From positions 1-63,590 of the forward strand of contig CASICS010000008.1 in NCBI GenBank assembly GCA_949373255.1: a stretch of 63,590 nucleotides of DNA, in the 5' to 3' direction. The stretch comes from an uncultured SAR86 cluster bacterium. GTDB taxonomy: Bacteria > Pseudomonadota > Gammaproteobacteria > Magnimaribacterales > AG-339-G14. This document shows positions 8,677 through 17,922 of the stretch, one piece after another. How positions within the stretch are numbered: position 1 is the first letter of the stretch; each line of letters opens with the position of its first letter. The translations under genes and the position numbers were made by a program. A model generated the notes under the pieces. It was given only the letters and a program-made list of their open reading frames with translations. It searched no databases and was not told the DNA's origin.

Positions 8677-10845
8677 ATGGATATTTCATATATTTTAGAC
8701 GATTTAAACCCAATTCAGCGTGAAGCTGTCACAGAAGAATTACCTTATTCTTTGGTATTAGCAGGTGCTGGCTCAGGTAAAACCAAGGTTATCACTCATA
8801 AAGTAGCATGGCTTTGTAAAGTAAAAGAAATCAATCCTTTGTCTTTAATGACCGTTACATTTACAAACAAAGCAGCTAAAGAAATGCGTGGCAGAATTGA
8901 ATCAATTTTAGGAGAGCAATTAAATCAAATGTGGTGTGGAACATTTCATGGACTATTTCATAGAATGTTAAAAATGCATTGGGAAGAAGCAGGGCTTGTT
9001 AAGTCTTTTACGATCCTAGATGGTGACGATCAAAATAGAGTCATTAAAAGAGTCATAAAAAAAATGAACTTGGACGAAGCTACTTGGCAGCCAAGACAGA
9101 CTCAGTGGTTTATAAATAAACAAAAAGATGAGGGAAGAAGAATTGCTAAACTTCCTAATAAAGCCACTTATGTAGAAGAAAAAATGGCCGACATTTATTT
9201 AGAATATCAAAAAACATGTGAAGAAGAAGGCGTTATAGATTTTGCGGAAATACTTTTGCGTTGCCATGAAATGCTAACCAAAAATCCAAATCTTTTAAAT
9301 CATTATCAAAAAAGATTTCAACATATTTTAGTAGATGAATTTCAAGATACTAATGAGATTCAATACCTTCTTTTAAAACAGTTAGTTGGTAACGAAGGTC
9401 AGATGACCGTGGTCGGAGACGATGACCAGTCAATATATAGCTGGCGAGGTGCAAAAAGTTCAAATATTAATAGGTTTATAAATGATTTTAAAGGCGTTAA
9501 AACCCTAAAGTTAGAGCAAAATTATCGATCCACTACTAATATTTTATCTGCCGCAAACGCAGTTATTAGAAATAATCCTGAAAGACTGGGAAAGGAGCTA
9601 TGGACCGAAAAAGAGGAAGGAGAATTAGTTAAAATATACCGAGCTTTTAACGAAAGAGATGAAGCAAAATTTATAGTCGACATAATCAAAAGCTGGATGG
9701 ATGAAGGACGAAGTCTTTCAGAATGCGCAATTATTTACCGTTCAAATGCCCAATCAAGGATTTTAGAGGATTCTATTTTAAGAGCAGAATTGCCTTACAG
9801 GATATATGGTGGAGTAAGATTTTATGAGCGACTAGAAATAAAAAATGCCTTGGCTTACGCAAAACTAGCGCTAGATCAAAATAATGATACGGCCTTTGAA
9901 AGAATAATAAATGTACCTACAAGAGGTATTGGTGCAAAAACTATGGATCAAATAAGAGAAGCCGCCAGGGAAGAAAACTCTTCTTTGTATGTAGCAGCTC
10001 AAAATTTTGCCAATTCTTCGGGTCCTAAAATTGCAAACTCCCTAAAGATTTTTTTTGAGTTAGTTGAAAAGCTTTCAGAAAGTGCTGAAAAAAAAGAAAT
10101 AGAAGGGTTCTTTGAAGAGTTACTCGACAACACAGATCTAAAAAAATTCCATGGAAAAGAACCTGGAGAGAAAGGCAGATCAAGGGTGGAAAACCTCGAA
10201 GAATTAATTTCTGCAGCAGCCGGATTTTTTTCTATTGGAGAAGATGCAGATGACGAAAGATCGCAACTAGAAATGTTCTTAGATCAAGCATCACTTGATG
10301 CTGGAGAAAATCAAGCTAAAGAAAATGAAGATGCTATTCAAATGATGACACTGCATTCTTCTAAAGGACTAGAATATTCAGTAGTTTTTGTGGCGGGCTG
10401 TGAGGAGGGACTATTCCCTCATAAAAGGTCAACTGAAGATCCTAAGCAATTAGCGGAAGAAAGAAGACTTTGTTATGTAGGAATGACGAGAGCTATGGAG
10501 AGGTTATATTTAACTTATGCAGAAGTTAGAAATGTTTATGGTGTAGATGGCTTTAGTCCAGCTTCAAGATTTTTAAAGGAGATACCAGATGAATTTAAAT
10601 ATGAAATTAGAATGGCCTCTGAAAATATTAGCAAATCAAAAAGTTTTTCTCCTAAAATAGTAGGGGGTACCGATCACAAGGTTGGGGGATTTGCTCTAGG
10701 CGATAGAGTCGGTCACCCATCATTTGGAGAAGGTGTAATATTAAATTACGAAGGTGACGGATCTAATGCTAGGGTTCAAGTTAATTTCGATCAAGAGGGG
10801 ACTAAATGGCTAGTTTTAAGCTTTGCAAAGTTAAACAAAATTTAA
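8677..10845 (+). CDS. uvrD: DNA helicase II UvrD
   Basis: A 722-residue superfamily 1A 3'-5' helicase used in mismatch and nucleotide excision repair. The Q motif LNPIQREAV, Walker A GAGSGKT (30-36), motif II DEFQDTN (220-226), motif III GDDDQSIYSWRGA and motif V/VI (MTLHSSKGLEY, YVGMTRAMERLYLTYA) are all present. The C-terminal Tudor-like segment (GDRVGHPSFGEGVI ... VNFDQEGTKWLVL) is typical of UvrD rather than Rep and contacts UvrB or RNA polymerase in relatives. Its last 40 nt overlap the start of the TRAP binding-protein gene in another frame. Confidence 0.96.
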   Translation: MDISYILDDLNPIQREAVTEELPYSLVLAGAGSGKTKVITHKVAWLCKVKEINPLSLMTVTFTNKAAKEMRGRIESILGEQLNQMWCGTFHGLFHRMLKMHWEEAGLVKSFTILDGDDQNRVIKRVIKKMNLDEATWQPRQTQWFINKQKDEGRRIAKLPNKATYVEEKMADIYLEYQKTCEEEGVIDFAEILLRCHEMLTKNPNLLNHYQKRFQHILVDEFQDTNEIQYLLLKQLVGNEGQMTVVGDDDQSIYSWRGAKSSNINRFINDFKGVKTLKLEQNYRSTTNILSAANAVIRNNPERLGKELWTEKEEGELVKIYRAFNERDEAKFIVDIIKSWMDEGRSLSECAIIYRSNAQSRILEDSILRAELPYRIYGGVRFYERLEIKNALAYAKLALDQNNDTAFERIINVPTRGIGAKTMDQIREAAREENSSLYVAAQNFANSSGPKIANSLKIFFELVEKLSESAEKKEIEGFFEELLDNTDLKKFHGKEPGEKGRSRVENLEELISAAAGFFSIGEDADDERSQLEMFLDQASLDAGENQAKENEDAIQMMTLHSSKGLEYSVVFVAGCEEGLFPHKRSTEDPKQLAEERRLCYVGMTRAMERLYLTYAEVRNVYGVDGFSPASRFLKEIPDEFKYEIRMASENISKSKSFSPKIVGGTDHKVGGFALGDRVGHPSFGEGVILNYEGDGSNARVQVNFDQEGTKWLVLSFAKLNKI

Positions 10846-11906
10846 TAATTCTTTTATCGAGTATTTTTTTATTTTCCTGTTCTCCAGAGCAAATATCAAA
10901 TACTTCAAACGAAATAAAAGAAACATTTAAGTGGAGAATGGTCACCACTTGGCCAAAGAATTATCCAGGTGTCGGCCTAGGTGCTGAAAATCTTGCCAAG
11001 CTAGTCGATGAAATGAGCGATGGTAGATTACAGATAAAAGTATTTGGAAATGGAGAATTGGTTCCAGCCTTAGAAGTCTTTGATACCGTTTCAAGAGGAA
11101 GTGTAGAAATGGGCCATGGGGCGTCTTATTACTGGATTGGAAAAGTTCCCGCAGCACAATTTTTTACTGCCATTCCTTTCGGATTAAATGCTCAAGAAAT
11201 GAATGCCTGGCTTCATTATGGTGGTGGTCAAGAGCTTTGGGAAGAGTTATACGAGCCTTTTAATTTAATCCCAATGGCCGGCGGCAATACTGGCGTTCAA
11301 ATGGCAGGTTGGTTTAATAAGGAAATAAATTCACTAAATGATTTGAAAGGTATTCGTATGAGAATTCCTGGAATGGCTGGAGAGGTATTTACTAGAGCTG
11401 GGGGAGAAGCTGTTTTAATGCCAGGCAGTGAAATCTTTACAAATTTACAAACTGGCGTTATTGATGCTGCAGAATGGATTGGTCCATACAATGATTTAAC
11501 TTTTGGCTTTCATCAAGCAGCTAAATATTATTACTATCCAGGTTGGCACGAACCAGGACCAACTCTTGAAACTTTAGTTAATAAAGAGGCGTTCAATTCT
11601 TTACCAAAAGATCTTCAAGTTATTCTAGTTACTGCTTCAAGAGCAGTTAATCAAGATATGCTTGATGAATATACTGCGAGAAATAATCAAGCATTAATAT
11701 CTTTAATAAATGATCATGGAATTGAGTTAAGAAAATTACCTGACGATGTTTTGGCAGAGTTTAAGAAGATTACAGACGAACTTTTATTAGAAATGATCGA
11801 AAAAGATGACGCTTCAAGAAAAATTTATAAATCGTTATCTGAATTTCAGAAAAATGTTTCTGATTATCATGAGATTTCTGAAAAAGCTTTATACGAACTT
11901 CGTTAA
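10806..11906 (+). CDS. TRAP transporter solute-binding lipoprotein (DctP/TakP type)
   Basis: A 366-residue periplasmic binding protein. The signal ends in lipobox LFSC with Cys25, so it is probably membrane-anchored. It shows the DctP-family signature RMRIPGMAGEVF with the ligand-carboxylate Arg, the helix GSEIFTNLQTGVIDAAEWIG, and a GWHEPGPTLET segment like the alpha-keto-acid binder TakP. It should feed organic anions to a DctQM permease; the nearest one is on the opposite strand at 13.3-15.1 kb. The only plausible start is the ATG at 10806, inside uvrD, so it is coupled to uvrD. Its stop overlaps the next convergent gene by 4 nt. The ligand is not resolved. Confidence 0.9.
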   Translation: MASFKLCKVKQNLIILLSSIFLFSCSPEQISNTSNEIKETFKWRMVTTWPKNYPGVGLGAENLAKLVDEMSDGRLQIKVFGNGELVPALEVFDTVSRGSVEMGHGASYYWIGKVPAAQFFTAIPFGLNAQEMNAWLHYGGGQELWEELYEPFNLIPMAGGNTGVQMAGWFNKEINSLNDLKGIRMRIPGMAGEVFTRAGGEAVLMPGSEIFTNLQTGVIDAAEWIGPYNDLTFGFHQAAKYYYYPGWHEPGPTLETLVNKEAFNSLPKDLQVILVTASRAVNQDMLDEYTARNNQALISLINDHGIELRKLPDDVLAEFKKITDELLLEMIEKDDASRKIYKSLSEFQKNVSDYHEISEKALYELR

Positions 11907-12187
11907 TTAATTTTTTTAATTATTAGGATTCCAATTGAAGTTGAAAAAATAAATCTTAAAGAGAATAAAAGAGAAGCAGGTAAAGATAACCACCAAAGAA
12001 GATAAATGTTCAGAATTTCGTTTAGTGAACCAAACCATTGAAAAAGATCGAGAGCAACTTGCCAATATTCTAAGAAATAATCTTCAACGGTTATTGGACT
12101 GACAAATAGACTGTGTATAAAAAACAGAACCAGATAAAAATCTCCCCAAATTAAAAAATAACCTAAACTCTTTAAAAAGTTATGCAT
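11903..12187 (-). CDS. Small hydrophobic protein downstream of the M19 dipeptidase
   Basis: A 94-residue, mostly hydrophobic protein with probably three membrane segments and many Trp, Leu and Phe residues. The start overlaps the end of the dipeptidase gene by 8 nt with no clear ribosome-binding site, which fits translational coupling. No family is recognised. Its position in the dctQ-dctM-dipeptidase transcript suggests a role linked to that uptake or processing unit, but that is inference. Confidence 0.55.
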   Translation of the reverse strand: MHNFLKSLGYFLIWGDFYLVLFFIHSLFVSPITVEDYFLEYWQVALDLFQWFGSLNEILNIYLLWWLSLPASLLFSLRFIFSTSIGILIIKKIN

Positions 12188-13262
12188 CTGCCAGAGTTTT
12201 CACTTTTCTCCATACTCTTAAAATATTTCCATTTAGTATCTTTTGTAAGTCTTCTTTTGAATAACCTCTATTCAATAATTCCTCAATTAAATTAGGAAAT
12301 TTAGAGACATCATTTAAATCATCAGGCAGCGGCACTTCACCGTCAAAATCTGATCCAAGACCTACATGATCAATTCCTACAAGATCTCTTACTCTGTCGA
12401 TATGATCAGCAACATTTTTAACTGAAACTTTAATATCTGGATTCGCTTTCCGATCAACTACAAAATCAGAACCAAAACAAATTTGAATCACTCCATTATT
12501 CTTTGCCAGCGCAATTAACATTTCATCAGAAACATTTCTCTCCCACCCAGGAGTAAAATGACGAAGAGAGGAGTGAGTAGCAACAACCGGAGCTTCACTT
12601 AATTCAAGAACTTGCATAAAAGCTGCATCCGAGACATGAGAAATGTCGATCATTACACCTTGTTTATTCATTTCTTCAACGACTTTAATGCCAAACGGAC
12701 TAAGTCCTTTCCATCTTTTATTTTCATCATATGATGAATCAGATATGTGGTTACTTTTTGAATGAGCCAGAGTTATGTAATTAACTCCTTTATCAGCAAA
12801 ATATTTAATATTTTCTAAATTTCCTTCTATAGGTGCTCCGTTCTCTATACCGTAAGCAATTCCAACAATATCTTTTTGTTCTAATTTTTCAATCTGGTCA
12901 GGACTATCAATAAATATAAATTTGTCAGGATTTTGATCAATAATATTATTCATCATTTCTATTAAGTTATTCGCTAACTCAAATGATGTACCTTCTTCTT
13001 CTGTTTTGGCAGGTATATAAATAGAAAAGAAAGGCAAATTAAGACCTCCTTTCAAGGCTCTTGGATAATCAAAATGAAACGTAGTTAATTCAGTTATATC
13101 TTCGCTAGATCCATCATTAGTTTTCTGTCTATAAAGCTGAAAAGGAATATCAATGTGAGTATCAATAATTATAAGTTCTTGACTTAAAGTTTTTGCTTTG
13201 TCTAATGAATTGTTTGAACAAGATAAAAATATAAAGGTAGTCAATAAGATAATTTTTTTCAT
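12180..13262 (-). CDS. Membrane dipeptidase-like lipoprotein (peptidase M19)
   Basis: A 360-residue zinc peptidase of the renal dipeptidase family. The signal peptide ends in lipobox FLSC with Cys15, so it acts in the periplasm on a lipid anchor. Metal ligands are visible in DTHIDIP, in the Glu of YGIENGAPI, and in the two His regions DISHVSD and ATHSSLR; the C-terminal GLGSDFDGE is typical. M19 enzymes cleave dipeptides, often with a D or dehydro residue at the C-terminus. It lies 4 nt behind the TRAP large permease gene, so it may process what the transporter imports or release its substrate (inference). Confidence 0.9.
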   Translation of the reverse strand: MKKIILLTTFIFLSCSNNSLDKAKTLSQELIIIDTHIDIPFQLYRQKTNDGSSEDITELTTFHFDYPRALKGGLNLPFFSIYIPAKTEEEGTSFELANNLIEMMNNIIDQNPDKFIFIDSPDQIEKLEQKDIVGIAYGIENGAPIEGNLENIKYFADKGVNYITLAHSKSNHISDSSYDENKRWKGLSPFGIKVVEEMNKQGVMIDISHVSDAAFMQVLELSEAPVVATHSSLRHFTPGWERNVSDEMLIALAKNNGVIQICFGSDFVVDRKANPDIKVSVKNVADHIDRVRDLVGIDHVGLGSDFDGEVPLPDDLNDVSKFPNLIEELLNRGYSKEDLQKILNGNILRVWRKVKTLADA

Positions 13263-13266
13263 GGAT

Positions 13267-14631
13267 TTAATATACTACAGAAGGAAGAAATGTTGCTAGA
13301 GCAGGAAAATAAGCCACCAAGCATAAAACTAAAATTTGAATAATAATAAATGGCACCACACCCTTATAAATAGTTTCTGTCTTTATAGATTCCGGAGTTA
13401 CGCCTCTTAGATAGAACAAAGCAAATCCAAATGGAGGTGTTAAAAAAGAGGTTTGTAAATTAATTGCAAGCATAATTCCCAACCATAAAGGATCAGCTCC
13501 CATAGCTATTAAAATAGGCCCAACAATAGGAACAACGACAAAGCTTATTTCAATAAAATCTAGAATAAACCCAAGCAAGAAAACCAGCGCCATAACTATT
13601 AACATTGCACTAAACAGTCCGCCGGGAACGGCATTAAAAATACCAGTAATTAGTTCTTCGCCTCCAAATCCTCTAAAAACCAAAGAAAAAATAGAGGCGC
13701 CTATTAAAATCATAAAAACCATTGAAGTGATGAAAGCAGTTTGAGTAACTGCGCTAGATAACACTGAGTTTGATAATTTGCCATGAAAAAAAGTAATAAC
13801 TAGGGCGCCCATTGCCCCTATACCAGCTGCTTCTGTAGGAGAAGCTACTCCTAAAATAATACTTCCCAATACAGAAAAAATAAGCAAAAACGGGGGAAGA
13901 AGAATTGATAACAAAGTTAACAGGGATTGATCTGAATTGTTATCTTCTTCCCAATCAGCAATATCTGTTTTGGATATAGAAAATATAAAATAAAGTGCAT
14001 AAGCGAAAACTAAAATCAAACCAGGAATGATTGCCGCCATAAATAAATCGCCTACGGAAAATGACTTTGCAGCAAAGTTTCCCATATTCAATTGAGCTTG
14101 TTGATAAGCAGTAGCCAAGACATCTCCAAGAATTACTAAAGCAATCGATGGAGGAATTATTTGTCCCAGCGTGCCTGTGGCAGCTATCAAACCAGTAGAA
14201 ACCTCTTCCGAATAACCCCGGTTCAACATTGCTGGTAATGATATTAAGCCCATAGCAATTACTGTCGCTCCAACAATCCCAGTACTAGCCGCCAGCAAAG
14301 CTCCTACTATTACAACGGATATACCCAAGCCACTTTTCAGTTTTCCAAAAAACAAAGACATAGATTCTAAAAGTCTTTCTGCTATTTTAGATTTTTCTAA
14401 AATAACACCCATAAATACGAACAAAGGAACCGCAAGAAGAGTGGAGTTATTCATGATTCCGAAAATACGATTGGGAATAGTTCCTAAAAGATACAAATCA
14501 AATATTCCAAAAATATGTCCAAGACCTGCAAAAATTAAAGACACTCCGCCCAAAGTAAAAGCTACGGGAAAGCCTAATAGTAAAGTTGCACAAACAACAA
14601 AAAATAAAAGCAGAGGTATTAGTTCAATCAT
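13267..14631 (-). CDS. dctM: TRAP transporter large permease (DctM)
   Basis: A 454-residue inner-membrane protein with about 12 helices. It shows DctM-family motifs such as GFPVAFTLGG at the N-terminus, ALLAASTGIVGATVIAMG and GYSEEVSTGLIAATGTLGQIIPPSIALVILG. It is the ion-coupled translocation subunit. The ATG at 14631 is preferred over an in-frame TTG at 14658 because it gives the normal MIELIPLLLF N-terminus and overlaps the dctQ stop by 8 nt, as is common in TRAP operons. Confidence 0.94.
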   Translation of the reverse strand: MIELIPLLLFFVVCATLLLGFPVAFTLGGVSLIFAGLGHIFGIFDLYLLGTIPNRIFGIMNNSTLLAVPLFVFMGVILEKSKIAERLLESMSLFFGKLKSGLGISVVIVGALLAASTGIVGATVIAMGLISLPAMLNRGYSEEVSTGLIAATGTLGQIIPPSIALVILGDVLATAYQQAQLNMGNFAAKSFSVGDLFMAAIIPGLILVFAYALYFIFSISKTDIADWEEDNNSDQSLLTLLSILLPPFLLIFSVLGSIILGVASPTEAAGIGAMGALVITFFHGKLSNSVLSSAVTQTAFITSMVFMILIGASIFSLVFRGFGGEELITGIFNAVPGGLFSAMLIVMALVFLLGFILDFIEISFVVVPIVGPILIAMGADPLWLGIMLAINLQTSFLTPPFGFALFYLRGVTPESIKTETIYKGVVPFIIIQILVLCLVAYFPALATFLPSVVY

Positions 14632-15124
14632 TGTTAAAGAGAGATAGTAGTGACGCAAAGCTTTGCATTATTAATATAATGCCAAATATTAAAAGTGTTG
14701 TTTTATATAAATAAACAAAAGGCAAGCCTCCAGGTTCAGGAGACACCTCGGTTATCGACCATGAAAATGATACGTAATCATAAGAAAGAATTAAAATCAC
14801 CCAAGCCATTGGTTGTAAAAAAAATAAATGACCGACTAAATTAATGATTCTTTTATTTTTAATCGACGCACGACGATAAAATATATCCACTCTGACATGT
14901 TCGTCTTTTTCCAATGCATAAGCAGAGCACAATAAGAAAGTAATTCCATGCAAGTAAATTACTAACTCCTGCAAGCCAACCACGCCTATACCAAAGACAT
15001 ACCTTAAAAAAACAACGATTGTTGTGAAAATAATCATTAATAAAATTGACCAAGCACTTGCTTTGCCAATGAGGCGTGGAAAAAGTGTAAGTAAAGAATG
15101 TATTGTTTGATTAATATTTTTCAT
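14624..15124 (-). CDS. dctQ: TRAP transporter small permease (DctQ)
   Basis: A 166-residue inner-membrane protein with four hydrophobic helices and the DctQ-family pattern, including LQELVIYLHGITFLLCSAYALEKDEHVRVD rendered as QELVIYLHG then KDEHVRVDIFY, and a late SPEPGGLPFVYLYK loop. It is the scaffold subunit paired with DctM, which it overlaps by 8 nt. It is the first gene of the minus-strand operon dctQ-dctM-M19 dipeptidase-small protein and is divergent from yaaA. Confidence 0.92.
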   Translation of the reverse strand: MKNINQTIHSLLTLFPRLIGKASAWSILLMIIFTTIVVFLRYVFGIGVVGLQELVIYLHGITFLLCSAYALEKDEHVRVDIFYRRASIKNKRIINLVGHLFFLQPMAWVILILSYDYVSFSWSITEVSPEPGGLPFVYLYKTTLLIFGIILIMQSFASLLSLFNND

Positions 15125-15154
15125 AATAAAATTATGATTAAATAACAGTTAATT

Positions 15155-15931
15155 ATGATCATTGTATTATCACCAGCCAAAACCCTTGACTACGAATCTC
15201 CTGTAGATGGATTCGATTATACAACGCCTAGCTTTTTAGGTAAGTCAGAGGCGCTGATAAATATCATGCGCTCTTATGAGCCTGATTTTATTTCAGATCT
15301 TATGGGTCTAAGCGACAATTTGGCATTTCTAAACTTTGAGAGGTATCAAACTTGGGAAAAAAGAAAAAAACCATCTAATAACGCTAAACAGGCAATTTTT
15401 GCATTTAAAGGAGATGTATATCAGGGTTTAGATATAGATACTTTATCTAAAAAGGCTATAACCTATTCACAAGGTCATCTAAGAATTCTCTCTGGGCTTT
15501 ATGGCTTATTAAAACCATTAGATTTAATTTCTCCATATCGTTTAGAAATGGGAACAAAACTTAAATCAGGTGATATAAATGGCCTTTATGGATTTTGGAA
15601 ACAAGACTTAACAAAATCTATCAACAAAGATTTAAATAAACAAAAGAACAAAGTTTTGGTTAATTTAGCATCCAATGAATATTTTTCTGCTTTGGATAAA
15701 AATACAATAAAAGGGCAAATCATTTCTCCTGTTTTTAAGGATTTTAAAAATGGTGATTATAAAATTATTAGCTTCTATGCAAAAAAAGCTAGAGGAATGA
15801 TGACTAGATATATTTTAGAAAATAAAATTGAGAAATCAGAAGAAATAAATAATTTTGATTTAGGCGGCTATAAACTTGATAAAAAGTTATCCACCGAGCT
15901 TATGCCTACATTTACAAGAAAAGAGAAATAA
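15155..15931 (+). CDS. yaaA: Peroxide stress protein YaaA
   Basis: A 258-residue cytosolic protein of the YaaA/DUF328 family. It starts with the typical IIVLSPAKTLDY and carries FKGDVYQGLD, LRILSGLYGLLKPLDLI and PYRLEMGT. In E. coli YaaA lowers free iron during hydrogen peroxide stress and has a DNA-binding fold. The length matches. It is a single gene, divergent from the TRAP operon and convergent with the crotonase gene, 2 nt away. Confidence 0.95.
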   Translation: MIIVLSPAKTLDYESPVDGFDYTTPSFLGKSEALINIMRSYEPDFISDLMGLSDNLAFLNFERYQTWEKRKKPSNNAKQAIFAFKGDVYQGLDIDTLSKKAITYSQGHLRILSGLYGLLKPLDLISPYRLEMGTKLKSGDINGLYGFWKQDLTKSINKDLNKQKNKVLVNLASNEYFSALDKNTIKGQIISPVFKDFKNGDYKIISFYAKKARGMMTRYILENKIEKSEEINNFDLGGYKLDKKLSTELMPTFTRKEK

Positions 15932-15933
15932 AT

Positions 15934-16797
15934 TTATTTCGCTGATTTACCGTAGTCTTTAATATCCAGCATATCTTTAAATTCGGGCTCACGTTTTTCT
16001 ACTCTCGATGTCATTGCTTCCATCATGTCATCTTGAGGAAGCATAGCGCCACTCCAAAGTGCGTTATATTCTAGACCTTCTGCAACAGTGTGATCTCTGG
16101 AGAAATTTAAAATAGCTTTTGTTCCATGCAAAGCTAACGGACTCTTTGATGCAATTTCTTTTGCCATTTCCTTCATTGCAGAAAGCATAGCCGCATGATC
16201 TTCATAAACCTCATTAACTAGGCCACAGGCATGTGCCTCTTCTGCAGGCATTCTTCTGCCAGTAAAAGCTAGTTCTCTAACTTTTCCTTCCTGAATGACT
16301 CTAGGCAATCTTTGTAATGTTCCAATATCTGCTGCCATACCAATATTAATTTCTTGAATGCAGAAAAAAGCATCCTTACTAGCAAAACGAACATCAGTTG
16401 CAGTTATTAAATCTAAGCCACCACCAATACAACCGCCTTGAATGCCACATAGAACTGGAATTCTTAATTTTTCTAGTTTTGAAAGCATGCCTTGTAACTC
16501 CATGGCTACTCGGTAAAGACCTTCACCATTTCTTGCAGCATCAGGTTTATTATTTTTAGTATCGGAATCACCTGTACCAAGAGTTCCAAAATTTTGTAAG
16601 TCCATGCCAGCACAAAAATGTTTTCCAGTAGAAGATAGAATTAGAACCCTAATTGATGAGTCTCTATTAATTTCTTCTAAAACAATTGGTAATTCATTCC
16701 AAAAACTATAAGTCATTTTATTCAATTCTTCGCCTTTATTCATTACTAAATGGGCTACACCATTTTCAGATGTGTAATCAAAACTTTCGTATGTCAT
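15934..16797 (-). CDS. Crotonase, likely delta(3,5)-delta(2,4)-dienoyl-CoA isomerase
   Basis: A 287-residue crotonase-fold enzyme. The oxyanion-hole segments HFCAGMDL and GGCIGGGLDL are present. Asp129, Glu149 and Asp157 match, in residue and in spacing (20 and 8), the acidic triad of mammalian ECH1, and INIGMAADIGTLQRLPR is close to the ECH1 signature. It therefore probably isomerises 3,5-dienoyl-CoA to 2,4-dienoyl-CoA during unsaturated fatty-acid oxidation rather than hydrating enoyl-CoA. TAGGAGAG supplies a ribosome-binding site inside the end of the small upstream ORF. Confidence 0.9.
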   Translation of the reverse strand: MTYESFDYTSENGVAHLVMNKGEELNKMTYSFWNELPIVLEEINRDSSIRVLILSSTGKHFCAGMDLQNFGTLGTGDSDTKNNKPDAARNGEGLYRVAMELQGMLSKLEKLRIPVLCGIQGGCIGGGLDLITATDVRFASKDAFFCIQEINIGMAADIGTLQRLPRVIQEGKVRELAFTGRRMPAEEAHACGLVNEVYEDHAAMLSAMKEMAKEIASKSPLALHGTKAILNFSRDHTVAEGLEYNALWSGAMLPQDDMMEAMTSRVEKREPEFKDMLDIKDYGKSAK

Positions 16798-16806
16798 ATT
16801 TCTCTC

Positions 16807-16983
16807 CTAATTTTTTGATTTTAATTCTTTTACTAAGCTTTCTGCAACTTCCTCTAATTCTTCAATTAGATCGTAGGATGTGTGATAAGGCATGACGACT
16901 TTCCTGCTCTTTTTACTAAGCCTTTTTAAGCCTTCAGCTATTTCTTCTGCTTTTTCTAGCATTTCATTATTTTCTTCATTCAT
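16807..16983 (-). CDS. Small charged protein upstream of the crotonase gene
   Basis: A 58-residue ORF that starts with MNEENNEMLEKAEEIAEG and ends in a charged SLVKELKSKN tail. It is predicted as two amphipathic acidic/basic helices with no membrane segment. Its stop lies inside the ribosome-binding site of the crotonase gene (9 nt gap), so the two are probably co-transcribed. A GAGG lies upstream of the ATG at longer than usual spacing. No family is recognised. The helix-like composition and operon position support a real gene. Confidence 0.5.
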   Translation of the reverse strand: MNEENNEMLEKAEEIAEGLKRLSKKSRKVVMPYHTSYDLIEELEEVAESLVKELKSKN

Positions 16984-17055
16984 TATTGGTAGTATCCTCG
17001 ATAGATATTGTAAATTAAAAACAAATTTTTAAAAATTAATTTAACTTAAATTTAA

Positions 17056-17850
17056 ATGAATAATTCAAAGCTTATTTCGCCCATATCAAATATATTAGAA
17101 AATGCTTCGAAGCTAATTTTAGATTTTTATAAAAATAAAAATATAATTCAAAGTTCTTTAAAACAAGATTCTTCTCCTGTTACTGAAGCCGATAAGAGGG
17201 CTCACATATTCATAACAAAAGAGTTATTAGAAAATTTTCCTCTGATACCAGTTATTTCTGAAGAAGGTGACGAGAGCGAAGAAATTATTTCAGATTTATT
17301 TTGGTTAGTTGATCCTCTCGATGGAACCAAAGAATTTATAAATCAAGGCGATGACTTCACTATAAATATAGCCCTTATTAATAATCAAGAGCCAGTTTTT
17401 GGAGCTATATACAAACCTGTGACAGGAGAACTATATATGGGAGGCAAAAATCTTCCTGCTTTCAAGATTCAAAATAAGGTTAAAAATTATTTGAAAACGG
17501 AATTAAATGAAATAGCTTGCATAGTTTCTCAAAGTAAAAGCCATGGGAGCGATAAAGAAAATGAGTTTATAAACTCTTTAAGTAAAAAATTTGAAAACAA
17601 TAAAGTTATTAAAGCTGGCAGCTCTATTAAAATTTGCTTAGTTGCCGAAGGAAAAAGTCATATTTATCCGAGATTTGGAGATGTATATCAGTGGGATATA
17701 GCTGCGGGACATGCAATATTGAATGCCTCAGGGGGAGAAATTACAGATTTAAATCTAAAAAAGATCATTTACTCATCATCTCGTAAAAAGAAGCTAAAAG
17801 GCTTCTTTGCACTGTCAGAACTATCCTTTTGGAAAGAAAAATTACAATAA
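17056..17850 (+). CDS. cysQ: 3'(2'),5'-bisphosphate nucleotidase CysQ
   Basis: A 264-residue member of the inositol monophosphatase superfamily. It hydrolyses 3'-phosphoadenosine 5'-phosphate left over from sulfate assimilation. Metal-binding motifs are visible: SEEGDE (68-73), DPLDGTKEF (86-94) and the later YQWDIAAGHAIL. The KQDSSPVTEADKRAH segment is typical of CysQ. It is divergent from the small ORF and crotonase genes and 72 nt upstream of rpoH. CysQ is the best fit among the family, though substrate range is not provable from sequence. Confidence 0.9.
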   Translation: MNNSKLISPISNILENASKLILDFYKNKNIIQSSLKQDSSPVTEADKRAHIFITKELLENFPLIPVISEEGDESEEIISDLFWLVDPLDGTKEFINQGDDFTINIALINNQEPVFGAIYKPVTGELYMGGKNLPAFKIQNKVKNYLKTELNEIACIVSQSKSHGSDKENEFINSLSKKFENNKVIKAGSSIKICLVAEGKSHIYPRFGDVYQWDIAAGHAILNASGGEITDLNLKKIIYSSSRKKKLKGFFALSELSFWKEKLQ

Positions 17851-17922
17851 TTACAATAATTTACAAAAAAAAATAACTTTTTATATGTAAATAACAGTTT
17901 TTTGGGTATAAAATCCGCAATT

